From contig JAITED010000127.1 of the NCBI GenBank assembly GCA_031282235.1, forward strand, positions 1-8,868: DNA of 8,868 nt, read 5' to 3'. The stretch's first letter is position 1. The number at the start of each line of letters is the position of its first letter. The position numbers were made by a program, and so were the translations under genes. The DNA is from Propionibacteriaceae bacterium. Its GTDB lineage: Bacteria; Actinomycetota; Actinomycetes; Propionibacteriales; Propionibacteriaceae. The notes beneath the pieces are model-generated. The model made no database searches and was not told the DNA's origin. It was given only the letters and a program-made list of their open reading frames with translations. Positions 1-5,996 of the stretch are shown in pieces.

Positions 1-522
1 GCCAACGAAACCGCCGTATGTTGGAAACAGGCTCTGATTAGGTGCGATGGCCCCAATGCTCTAGTGCTATCCCGGCAAGATTTGCGCACTGTGGAGCGCG
101 AAAGTGGCGAGTTCGCTTCCGCTGACCTAGCCGCTAAAGGTGGCTACACGCTGCGCGACGCGCGCGGCGGTGTTACCCCGCAGGCCATCGTGCTAGCCAC
201 CGGCTCCGAAGTGGAGATAGCGCTCACCGCTCAAGACACTTTAGAGGAGGCGGGCATCCCCACTCGGGTCGTCTCCCTGCCCTGCTTTGAGTGGTTCGAG
301 GAACAACCCCAGTCCTACCGTGAAACCGTCCTCCCGCCCGACATAAAAATCCGGGTGAGCATAGAAGCCGGTATCAGCCTAGGTTGGCAACGCTATGTCG
401 GTGACACCGGCCGCAGCATCTCCCTAGAACACTTTGGTGCCTCTGCCCCCGCCGACCGCCTGTTCCAAGAGTTCGGCTTCACCCCCGCCGCCGTAGTAGC
501 AGCCGTAAAAGCTCAACTCTAA
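1..522 (+). CDS. tkt: Transketolase, C-terminal part (5' end outside window)
   Basis: Transketolase moves two-carbon ketol units between sugar phosphates in the pentose phosphate pathway, using thiamine diphosphate, in the cytosol. The reading frame is open from base 1, so the gene enters the window truncated; 173 codons plus the stop TAA (520-522) are visible. The first residues (ANETAVCWKQAL, then ALVLSRQDL) match the end of the pyrimidine-binding domain. The rest is the transketolase C-terminal domain: IVLATGSEVEIAL, the EAGI segment, and the terminal FGASAPADRLFQEFGFT block, which lines up closely with the E. coli Tkt end. The GTG at 64 is only an internal valine. An intrinsic terminator follows 4 bp after the stop. 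The last 114 bp recur at 2190-2303. The family assignment is firm; nothing can be said about the missing N-terminal domain. Confidence 0.95.
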   Translation, partial: ANETAVCWKQALIRCDGPNALVLSRQDLRTVERESGEFASADLAAKGGYTLRDARGGVTPQAIVLATGSEVEIALTAQDTLEEAGIPTRVVSLPCFEWFEEQPQSYRETVLPPDIKIRVSIEAGISLGWQRYVGDTGRSISLEHFGASAPADRLFQEFGFTPAAVVAAVKAQL

Positions 523-525
523 CCC

Positions 526-556
526 GGCTGTTCGGGGCGCGCTCCGTAGCCTTTTT
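526..556 (+). terminator. Intrinsic terminator after tkt
   Basis: An inner stem CGGGG/CTCCG (one G-T wobble, loop CGCG) is enclosed by GGCT/AGCC and followed directly by TTTTT at 552-556. It starts 4 bp after the tkt stop and lies in the gap between convergent tkt and pepA. The T tract is on the plus strand, so it mainly serves tkt. Confidence 0.75.
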
Positions 557-600
557 CCAAACGGTTTGCAGTGGAGACTTAGCTGGGGGTTGAGGGTCAA

Positions 601-2052
601 CTATTCGGCGTAGGAACGCAGTATTGAGATTAGGGTGCGGACTCCGAAACCGGTGGCACCTTTGGGCACGAAATCGTGGGCGGCGTCGGGGTTCCACTCC
701 GAGTGGGCGATGTCTAGGTGAACCCAGGGCAGTCCGGCGGTGAAGCGTTTCAGGAACGCTGCGGCTACCAGTGCGCCACCGAATTTGAGCCCGCCGGAGC
801 GGACGTCTGCGATGTCGGATTTGATGGATTCTTCGGCTTCGTCGGTGATCGGCAGCGGCCACGCCAACTCTCCAGCGGCGGCAGCGGCGGTACGTATCCG
901 TTCTGCCAGGGCGTCGTCAGAGGTGAACAATCCTGTCGCTTCGGTGCCGAGGGCGATCATTTTCGCACCGGTCAAGGTGGCGATGTCCACCAGCAGGTCA
1001 GGGTGATCTTCGGCGGCGCGAGCCAGCGCGTCCGCCATCACTAGCCGACCTTCAGCGTCGGTGTTGTAGTTTTCTACGGTCGTGCCGCCGCGCAACGTCA
1101 ACACGTCCGAGGGACGATACGCCCCACCGCCGGGCAGATTTTCTGCCATCGCCAACCAGCCGGTGATCTGTATCGGCAGTTTCAGTTCAGCGGCGGCGCA
1201 GATGGCAGCGGCTACGCAAGCGGCTCCTGCCATGTCACCTTTCATGGTGACCATGCCGTCAACGGGTTTTAAGTCAAGGCCGCCAGAATCGAAGGTGATA
1301 CCTTTGCCCACCAACGCGATATGCGCCTTAGGTTCTATCGGCTCTGCGGGAAGGTAACGCATAGTGATGAGCCGAGGCGGGTTGTCCGAGCCACTCCCAA
1401 CGGCCAGAATACCCCCGAACCCGCCTTTGCTAAGCGAATCCTTCTTCATAATCTCCATAGTCACGGTGTCGTAGGGGGCGATCAGCTTGTCCACTTCCAG
1501 CACCATGTCTGCCGGGGTGAGCAAGTTGGGCGGCGTGTTCACCAGTTGGCGTGCGGTGCCCACAGCGTCGGCGATCACTCCAGCGGTGTATGCAACGCTC
1601 TGCAATTTTTCGGCACACACCACCACGATGCTAAGCCGAGGGGGCTGCTCAGTTTTAACGGTGATCGACAGGGGACGGATGCTCGCCATCAGCGCCCCTT
1701 CAACGGCTGCACGCAACAACATCGGGTCGTCAATCCCCGTAGATAAGGCGATACGTTTTACTCCAGCGGTGTTAATAACCGTACGAACCCCTGCCCCGAA
1801 CGCTTTAGTCACCGATTTGACGGTGGGTGTTTCACCCAGCCCCACCAGCACCACCCGGCGACCACGCACCAGCAACACCACCGGGTTTTTAGCGCTCGGA
1901 GTGCCGCCTAAAAGTTTGGCGTCCGCAAGCAGCCCCTCGGCCAACTCGTCCGGCACCCCTTGTAGCACCGGCGCATCCTCCGAACCCCCAATAGCGGCGA
2001 CGATGGTATCAGCATCCGCAGGGATAGTAGTTGCGCAATCCAATTCAGCCAT
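601..2052 (-). CDS. pepA: Leucyl aminopeptidase (cytosol aminopeptidase, peptidase family M17)
   Basis: This enzyme removes N-terminal residues, leucine preferred, from peptides in the cytosol with a two-metal (Zn/Mn) centre, and normally forms hexamers. The 483-residue product has the usual M17 length and two-domain form: a variable N-terminal domain (about 1-165) and a catalytic domain (about 175-480). The metal and catalytic residues are in place: Lys250 and Asp255 (VGKGITFDSGG), Lys262 (LDLKP), Asp273 (MKGDMAGA), and Asp332, Glu334 and Arg336 within the signature NTDAEGRLVMADAL. The ATG at 2052 is supported by GGAAAGG eight bases upstream. The gene is alone on this strand, convergent with tkt, and lies between tkt and a duplicate of the tkt 3' end. 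Some M17 proteins also bind DNA; nothing here tests that. Confidence 0.96.
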   Translation of the reverse strand: MAELDCATTIPADADTIVAAIGGSEDAPVLQGVPDELAEGLLADAKLLGGTPSAKNPVVLLVRGRRVVLVGLGETPTVKSVTKAFGAGVRTVINTAGVKRIALSTGIDDPMLLRAAVEGALMASIRPLSITVKTEQPPRLSIVVVCAEKLQSVAYTAGVIADAVGTARQLVNTPPNLLTPADMVLEVDKLIAPYDTVTMEIMKKDSLSKGGFGGILAVGSGSDNPPRLITMRYLPAEPIEPKAHIALVGKGITFDSGGLDLKPVDGMVTMKGDMAGAACVAAAICAAAELKLPIQITGWLAMAENLPGGGAYRPSDVLTLRGGTTVENYNTDAEGRLVMADALARAAEDHPDLLVDIATLTGAKMIALGTEATGLFTSDDALAERIRTAAAAAGELAWPLPITDEAEESIKSDIADVRSGGLKFGGALVAAAFLKRFTAGLPWVHLDIAHSEWNPDAAHDFVPKGATGFGVRTLISILRSYAE

Positions 2053-2060
2053 AATGGCGA

Positions 2061-2067
2061 CCTTTCC
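2061..2067 (-). promoter_or_regulatory. Ribosome binding site of pepA
   Basis: On the minus strand GGAAAGG lies 8 nt before the ATG of pepA. It decides the start at 2052, since no other in-frame start nearby has a comparable site. Confidence 0.65.
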
Positions 2068-2189
2068 AGCTCAAACGAAACAAGCAACAAGCCATACGCA
2101 ATCGTAGCCTGTGCCGTAACCTAAGTCCTTAAAGCATCCATTAACTTCCTAATCCAGTTGGTGGAGTTCGGCGGTGGTTAGCCTACTTA

Positions 2190-2303
2190 GGCCGCAGCAT
2201 CTCCCTAGAACACTTTGGCGCTGCTGCTCCCGCTGACCGCCTGTTCCAAGAGTTAGGCTTCACCCCCGCCGCCGTAGTAGCAGCCGTAAAAGCGCAGCTG
2301 TAA
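2190..2303 (+). pseudogene. Duplicated 3' end of tkt (remnant)
   Basis: These 114 bp align without gaps to 409-522, the last 37 codons plus stop of tkt, with 9 mismatches by eye (about 92% identity). The frame is intact (GRSISLEHFGAAAPADRLFQE and onward to AVKAQL and TAA). Homology begins abruptly at 2190, and upstream the frame runs into a TAA at 2142-2144 with no ATG or GTG between, so it cannot be expressed alone. Seven of the nine differences are silent third-position changes; the other two give Ser to Ala and Phe to Leu. That pattern suggests the copy diverged while part of a working gene, for example an allele from a relative. The flanks on both sides differ from those of tkt. It is followed by TAACCGCTG twice in tandem (2301-2318), the first overlapping its stop. 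Confidence 0.85.
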
Positions 2304-2340
2304 CCGCTGTAACCGCTGCAACTACCGTAAATAAGTTTCG

Positions 2341-2379
2341 TGCTTGAAAAGTAACCTCCCAAAAGTTACTTTTCAAGCA
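2341..2379. repeat. Perfect 15-bp inverted repeat (hairpin), terminator- or operator-like
   Basis: TGCTTGAAAAGTAAC (2341-2355) and GTTACTTTTCAAGCA (2365-2379) are perfect complements around a 9-nt loop. The stem is A/T-rich, unlike the surroundings, and has no T tract on either side, so a classic intrinsic terminator is not clear. It lies 38 bp after the tkt remnant and about 175 bp before rpsO. It may end transcription from the left, bind a protein, or be a dispersed palindromic repeat. No second copy is seen in the window. The rest of 2304-2555 holds the rpsO leader; no clear promoter hexamers were found there. Confidence 0.6.
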
Positions 2380-2452
2380 GCTTAGGGTGGTTGTTGCGAG
2401 GTTTGGGGGCGGGGCAGGCGCTGGGTCGCAATGTCTAAGTGAGGTCTGATAG

Positions 2453-2557
2453 ACTGGGCGATTGCCGTACAAGTCGGCCGCGGATGTGTAAGCGCTCTCC
2501 TAAAAAAAGATGGGTAGCACCGCGCAACGAGACAAAAGAAAGAGAGCCGAGCCCAGT
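2453..2557 (+). promoter_or_regulatory. Possible rpsO leader structure that masks the start region
   Basis: Two complementarities would hide the rpsO start. ACTGGGC (2453-2459) can pair with GCCCAGT (2551-2557), which includes the first two bases of the GTG start. GCTCTC (2494-2499) can pair with GAGAGC (2542-2547), which contains the only SD-like run. A further pair CGCGG (2479-2483) with CCGCG (2520-2524) would cross the second one as a pseudoknot. S15 is known to repress its own translation through leader RNA structures that differ between phyla. The pairings are seen; the regulatory role and the transcription start are inferred. Confidence 0.4.
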
Positions 2558-2819
2558 GGATCCTGAACTCAAGGCTAAAATTATCGCAGAGTATGCCACC
2601 CATCCGGGCGACACCGGCTCTCCGGATGTGCAGATTGCACTGCTCACCAAGCGTATTTCACATCTCACCGAGCACCTCAAGGTGCATAAAGGCGACCATC
2701 ACTCCCGTCGGGGGTTGATGTTGCTGGTCGGCCAGCGGCGGCGGCTGCTCAACTACGTAGCGCGTGAGGACATCATGCACTACCGCGAGTTAATCGCTCG
2801 CTTAGGACTGCGGCGCTGA
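2556..2819 (+). CDS. rpsO: 30S ribosomal protein S15
   Basis: S15 is a primary binding protein of 16S rRNA in the 30S platform. The product carries the full S15 core: DTGSPDVQIALLTKRI, LTEHLKVHKGDHHSRRGL with the conserved DHHSRRGL loop, LVGQRRRLLNYV, and the terminal ELIARLGLRR. The start chosen is GTG at 2556, giving 87 residues beginning (M)DPELKAKII; a GAGAG run lies 9 nt upstream. S15 is normally 89 residues, often starting MPLDP in actinobacteria. Here the codons before GTG read AGC CCA, so the proline is kept but the expected ATG is AGC, and initiation seems to have moved two codons downstream. The frame is open farther upstream, but that extension is not S15-like. pnp follows 241 bp later on the same strand, the usual rpsO-pnp arrangement. 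Confidence 0.95.
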   Translation: MDPELKAKIIAEYATHPGDTGSPDVQIALLTKRISHLTEHLKVHKGDHHSRRGLMLLVGQRRRLLNYVAREDIMHYRELIARLGLRR

Positions 2820-2864
2820 TACGCTCAGCAACATAACTGAATACGTATTAAGAAAACATGCCTA

Positions 2865-2892
2865 GGGAACTGCTAAACGAACGGCAGTTCCC
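2865..2892 (+). terminator. Hairpin between rpsO and pnp
   Basis: GGGAACTGC (2865-2873) and GCAGTTCCC (2884-2892) form a perfect 9-bp stem with a 10-nt loop, 45 bp after the rpsO stop. No T run follows, so it may be a weak terminator or a processing/stability hairpin. In E. coli an RNase III hairpin lies between these same two genes; equivalence here is inference. Confidence 0.5.
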
Positions 2893-2929
2893 CAGTGATA
2901 CAACCACAGGCACCTGTTCCAGTTAACAT

Positions 2930-2960
2930 TTGGTCCTCGGTAGTGGCGTCCGGGTAATTA
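2930..2960 (+). promoter_or_regulatory. Possible pnp promoter
   Basis: TTGGTC (2930-2935) and TAATTA (2955-2960) are 19 bp apart, in an A/T-rich patch about 100 bp before pnp. The spacer is slightly long and both hexamers are imperfect, so this is a weak candidate for a pnp-specific promoter in addition to readthrough from rpsO. Confidence 0.25.
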
Positions 2961-2987
2961 AAAATCTCCCCGTGCGCTTCAATCGAA

Positions 2988-3021
2988 GACCTGATGTGTG
3001 GTCTGTTCAGGTCACAACCTG
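2988..3021 (+). promoter_or_regulatory. Mutually exclusive hairpins in the pnp leader
   Basis: GACCTGA (2988-2994) pairs with TCAGGTC (3007-3013), while the overlapping CAGGT (3008-3012) can instead pair with ACCTG (3017-3021) around a CACA loop. Both cannot form together. They end about 23 nt before the pnp ribosome binding site. PNPase is known to control its own mRNA through leader structure in enteric bacteria; use of these hairpins here is inferred. Confidence 0.35.
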
Positions 3022-3043
3022 GTGGGGTGCTTGTGCCTAACCA

Positions 3044-3050
3044 GAAAGGA
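3044..3050 (+). promoter_or_regulatory. Ribosome binding site of pnp
   Basis: GAAAGGA lies 10 nt before the ATG at 3061 and supports that start. Confidence 0.6.
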
Positions 3051-3060
3051 AACCTCATAA

Positions 3061-5253
3061 ATGGAGGGTTCACAAATCAAGTTCGCTGAAGCCATTATCG
3101 ACAATGGCCGTTTCGGCAAACATACGGTTCGGTTTGAGGCCGGACTGCTCGCACAACAGGCTGATGGCGCCGCTGTCGTATATCTCGATGGCGACACCAT
3201 GTTGCTTTCCGCCACCACGGCACAAAAAGCGCCGCGTGAGGCCATCGACTTCTTCCCGCTGACCGTTGAGGTTGAGGAGAAGATGTACGCCGTGGGTCGT
3301 ATCCCCGGTTCGTTCTTCCGCCGCGAAGGTCGCCCAAGTGAGGAAGCCATTTTGGCTTGTCGTCTCATCGACCGCCCGCTGCGTCCGGCGTTCATAAAAG
3401 GTTTACGCAACGAGGTGCAGGTTGTCGTCGAAGTGTTGGCGCTCAACCCGAACGTGCTATACGACGTATTGGCCATCAACGCCGCGTCTATGTCCACCCA
3501 AATCGCCGGGTTGCCGTTCTCCGGCCCCATCGGCGGCGTGCGCGTCGCCCTCATCGACGACCAGTGGGTGTGCTTCCCGAGCTACGAGCAGGACAAGGAT
3601 GCCACGTTCTCGATGGTGGTCGCCGGGCGGGTGTTGCCCGACGGTGATGTCGCCATCATGATGGTGGAAGCCGAAAGCACCGAAGCCACTTGGAATCTGG
3701 TACGCGCCGGGCGCACCGCCCCCACCGAAGCAGTGGTGGCTAAAGGCCTAGAGGCCGCGAAGCCGTTCATCAAGCTACTATGCGACGCGCAGGCCGAACT
3801 GGCCGAGCAGACCGCTAAAGAAACGTATCCTTTCCCGGTGTTCAAGGAGTACGAGGACGACATGTTCGCCGCCGTGAACTCGCGGGCATACGACAAGCTG
3901 TCCGAGATTATGACCATCGCCGGTAAAGCGGAGCGTCAAAACGCCGACAGCGCACTGAAAACTGCCATCTGGGAGGAACTTAGCCAAGACGAGACGTTCG
4001 CAGAGCGCGAGGGTGAATACGCCGCCGCGTATAAATCCATCACCAAGCAGATTGTGCGCGCTCGCACGTTGAGCGAGGGTGTGCGTATCGACGGGCGGGG
4101 GCCGAAAGATATTCGTCCGCTCACCTCCGCGACGCATGTGATTCCCCGGGTGCATGGTTCGGCGCTGTTCCAGCGTGGCGAGACTCAGGTGTTGGGTATC
4201 ACTACGCTGAACATGCTGGACATGGAGCAAAAGCTGGATACGCTTTCGCCGATAAAGAGCAAGCGTTACATGCACAACTACAACATGCCGCCGTACTCCA
4301 CTGGCGAAACTGGCCGTGTGGGCAGCCCGAAGCGCCGCGAAATCGGTCATGGCCGGTTGGCAGAGCGCGCGTTAGTGCCGGTGCTGCCGACCCGCGACGA
4401 GTTCCCATACGCTATTCGGGAAGTGTCTGAGGCTATCGGTTCCAACGGTTCCACGTCGATGGGTTCGGTGTGCGCGTCCACGCTGGCGTTGCTGTCGGCG
4501 GGTGTGCCGCTGAAAGCGATGGTAGCTGGTATCGCTATGGGTCTGATGAGCGAGACTGAAGCCGATGGGACTACCAGATATCTGGCGCTCACCGACATTC
4601 TGGGTGCCGAAGATGCGCTAGGCGACATGGACTTCAAGGTGGCGGGCACTCACGAGTTCGTTACCGCGCTGCAACTCGATACGAAACTCGACGGTATCCC
4701 CGCCGATGTGCTAGCCAGCGCACTGTTGCAAGCCAAAGATGCCCGTGAGACCATTCTGGCCGTGATGGAGGATGCAATCTCTGCACCCGCCGCGATGAGC
4801 CCGTATGCGCCGCGTATTCTCACCGTGAAGATTCCGGTTGACAAGATTGGTGAAGTGATTGGGCCGAAAGGCAAGGTCATCAACCAGATTCAGGATGACA
4901 CCGGCGCCAACATCGCCATTGAGGAGGACGGTACGGTTTACATCGGTGCCGAATCCGGCGAGGCTGCCGAGGCGGCGCGTGCTGCCATCAACGCCATCGC
5001 CAACCCGACCACCCCCGAACTGGGGGAGCGTTACTTGGGCACTGTGGTGAAACTGATGGCGTTCGGCGCTTTCGTCTCACTGCTGCCCGGCAAGGATGGC
5101 CTGCTGCACATCAGCAAGCTACGCGGTCTCAACAACGGCCAGCGCGTCGAAGATGTCGCTGACATCCTCAGCGTCGGCCAGAAACTCCAAGTCGAAATCT
5201 CCGAAATCGACGACCGTGGCAAGCTCTCGCTAATCCCGGTGCTAGACAACTAA
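3061..5253 (+). CDS. pnp: Polyribonucleotide nucleotidyltransferase (PNPase)
   Basis: PNPase degrades RNA 3' to 5' by phosphorolysis and can also add nucleotides; it works as a trimer in the cytosol and RNA degradosome. The 730-residue protein is full length. In order it shows a first RNase PH domain (about 16-150) with the conserved FFRREGRPSEEAI loop at 85-97, a helical linker (about 245-335), and the catalytic second RNase PH domain (about 350-560). That domain has the phosphate-binding SNGSTSMGSV at 461-470 and the acidic GAEDALGDMDFKVAGT block at 515-530 (Asp522 and Asp524). Then come a KH domain (about 584-645, GPKG at 601-604) and an S1 domain (about 655-725, GTVVKLMAFGAFVSLLPGKDG). 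No key residue is missing. It follows rpsO in the usual order and is closed by a strong hairpin 21 bp after the stop. Confidence 0.98.
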   Translation: MEGSQIKFAEAIIDNGRFGKHTVRFEAGLLAQQADGAAVVYLDGDTMLLSATTAQKAPREAIDFFPLTVEVEEKMYAVGRIPGSFFRREGRPSEEAILACRLIDRPLRPAFIKGLRNEVQVVVEVLALNPNVLYDVLAINAASMSTQIAGLPFSGPIGGVRVALIDDQWVCFPSYEQDKDATFSMVVAGRVLPDGDVAIMMVEAESTEATWNLVRAGRTAPTEAVVAKGLEAAKPFIKLLCDAQAELAEQTAKETYPFPVFKEYEDDMFAAVNSRAYDKLSEIMTIAGKAERQNADSALKTAIWEELSQDETFAEREGEYAAAYKSITKQIVRARTLSEGVRIDGRGPKDIRPLTSATHVIPRVHGSALFQRGETQVLGITTLNMLDMEQKLDTLSPIKSKRYMHNYNMPPYSTGETGRVGSPKRREIGHGRLAERALVPVLPTRDEFPYAIREVSEAIGSNGSTSMGSVCASTLALLSAGVPLKAMVAGIAMGLMSETEADGTTRYLALTDILGAEDALGDMDFKVAGTHEFVTALQLDTKLDGIPADVLASALLQAKDARETILAVMEDAISAPAAMSPYAPRILTVKIPVDKIGEVIGPKGKVINQIQDDTGANIAIEEDGTVYIGAESGEAAEAARAAINAIANPTTPELGERYLGTVVKLMAFGAFVSLLPGKDGLLHISKLRGLNNGQRVEDVADILSVGQKLQVEISEIDDRGKLSLIPVLDN

Positions 5254-5273
5254 CCCTTTAACAATCCAAAGTT

Positions 5274-5325
5274 CCGCTCGGGGCGCCCCTCAACTAAAAG
5301 AGTGGCGCTCCGAGCGGTTCTGTTT
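5274..5325 (+). terminator. Strong hairpin terminator after pnp
   Basis: CCGCTCGGGGCGCC (5274-5287) pairs with GGCGCTCCGAGCGG (5304-5317) over 14 bp with one G-T wobble, then TTCTGTTT follows. It begins 21 bp after the pnp stop. The T run is interrupted but the stem is very stable. Confidence 0.8.
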
Positions 5326-5352
5326 GTGGTGCGTTTGCTGCATCCGTATAAG

Positions 5353-5396
5353 CCCCCTTTCCCAAAGGGGGTGGCAGGCGTAAGCCTGACAGGGGT
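5353..5396. repeat. REP-like palindromic pair of hairpins
   Basis: A perfect hairpin CCCCCTTT-CCC-AAAGGGGG (5353-5371) is followed at once by a second, CAGGC-GTAA-GCCTG (5375-5388), and then by CAGGGG, which could compete with the first stem for its C run. This compact architecture resembles dispersed intergenic palindromes (REP type). It lies between the pnp terminator and the promoter of the small RHH gene. Only one copy is in the window, so repeat status is unproven; it could be a second terminator. Confidence 0.4.
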
Positions 5397-5434
5397 TTCC
5401 ACCCGTTACCCAAACCAGAGACCCCGCAAGCACA

Positions 5435-5443
5435 TGCTAATGT
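5435..5443 (+). promoter_or_regulatory. Extended -10 promoter of a leaderless gene
   Basis: TGCTAATGT is an extended -10 (TG, one base, TAATGT, fitting the TANNNT pattern of actinobacterial promoters). Six bases separate it from the ATG at 5450, so transcription should start at or next to the A of the start codon. No ribosome binding site is visible before the gene, which fits a leaderless mRNA. No good -35 was found. Confidence 0.45.
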
Positions 5444-5449
5444 GTGCCC

Positions 5450-5779
5450 ATGGCAGTTTCGGAGAAGCGCTTACAGCTACACATAAGTGACGAGCGGTTG
5501 CATCGAATAGAGGCTGTCGCAAAATTGGAGGGCTGTAGTGTTGCTGCTGTGATGAGCGATGCGTCAGATAAGCATTTCGCTACCCAAGCTGAACGGCGTA
5601 TGACTGCGGCCGCACGATTATTAGCGCGTCCTGCTAACGCTAGCCAAGAGCCGGATTGGGCAGATGTCAAGCGCGCTTTAGAAGTTGAGTTTGACAGCAG
5701 ATTCACCCAAATAGTCACCACCGATTCCGATTACGCCGGAGTCCCCAGTCTGAACCCTATACATCCCGCCGTGCTCTAA
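5450..5779 (+). CDS. Small ribbon-helix-helix-like protein, possible solitary antitoxin
   Basis: The product is 109 residues if started at ATG 5450; a GTG at 5444 would add two. ATG is preferred because of the -10 placed for a leaderless start. The N-terminal 45 residues suggest a ribbon-helix-helix fold: a basic, alternating strand KRLQLHIS, a helix ERLHRIEAVAKLEG, then a turn and second helix VAAVMSDASDKHF. The middle (ERRMTAAARLLARPA) is helical and basic, and an acidic stretch (DWADVKRALEVEFDSRF) follows, as in antitoxins that wrap a toxin. The last 20 or so residues look unstructured. No toxin gene follows; the next 249 bp are non-coding and the next gene is on the other strand. It could be an orphan antitoxin or a stand-alone repressor. 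The exact family is not recognised. Confidence 0.6.
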   Translation: MAVSEKRLQLHISDERLHRIEAVAKLEGCSVAAVMSDASDKHFATQAERRMTAAARLLARPANASQEPDWADVKRALEVEFDSRFTQIVTTDSDYAGVPSLNPIHPAVL

Positions 5780-5785
5780 AGGGTT

Positions 5786-5815
5786 GTTCGGTTGGGGTGT
5801 TATTGGCAACTGAAC
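5786..5815 (+). terminator. Hairpin after the RHH gene
   Basis: GTTCGGTTG (5786-5794) pairs with CAACTGAAC (5807-5815) over 9 bp with one G-T wobble, 6 bp after the stop codon. No T tract follows, so its role as a terminator is uncertain. Confidence 0.35.
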
Positions 5816-5894
5816 CAAGCCTCCTGCGCGCACTTTAAGTTTTGGTGCTGCTCCACTTCGTAAACCCCAAAATCCCTAAGCCCGTACGAATACG

Positions 5895-5903
5895 TGCTAC
5901 AGT
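5895..5903 (+). promoter_or_regulatory. Extended -10 before the structured RNA candidate
   Basis: TGCTACAGT fits an extended -10 (TG, one base, TACAGT). Transcription would start near 5909-5911, at the first bases of the outer stem of the predicted RNA. A small hairpin CGTA-CGAA-TACG (5883-5894) precedes it. No convincing -35 is seen. Confidence 0.35.
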
Positions 5904-5906
5904 TGG

Positions 5907-5996
5907 GGTGTCGGCGAGAAGAAGTCCAAGGGATTTCTTCCCCATACGGGGATAGCCGACATCACTATTTCTTAATCGTGTTTTCCCCAGAGGAAA
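5907..5996 (+). ncRNA. Candidate structured RNA with a three-way junction
   Basis: An outer stem GGTGTCGGC/GCCGACATC (5907-5915 with 5955-5963, one G-T pair) encloses two hairpins: GAAGAAGTCC-AAG-GGATTTCTTC (5918-5940, 10 bp with one wobble) and CCC-ATAC-GGG (5941-5950, up to 5 bp if it borrows from the first). A short TTTCC/GGAAA hairpin (5982-5996) followed by a T-rich run could end it, giving an RNA of about 100 nt. The stretch lies in the 249-bp gap between the RHH gene and the 3' end of mntR and has no coding potential. AAATCCCT (5870-5877) could also pair with AGGGATTT (5929-5936) as an alternative fold. It matches no riboswitch, ribozyme or tRNA core known to me. The inverted repeats would fold on the minus strand too, as a 3' structure of the mntH-mntR mRNA. 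Confidence 0.4.

Noticed and set aside
1487..2107. 206-codon ORF on the plus strand across pepA
   Set aside because: It is antisense to the well supported pepA reading frame and has no family features; long shadows are expected in G/C-rich DNA.
2439..2555. N-terminal extension of S15 from an upstream GTG or ATG
   Set aside because: The extension has no S15 character and no good ribosome binding site; the conserved protein begins at or just before 2556.
3778..4350. 190-codon minus-strand ORF (and 3012-3554) inside pnp
   Set aside because: Both lie opposite pnp or its leader and show no recognisable domain; pnp fully explains the coding signal.
5302..5490. 62-codon plus-strand ORF after pnp
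   Set aside because: It runs through the 3' arm of the terminator and the palindromic hairpins into the RHH gene in another frame, with no ribosome binding site.
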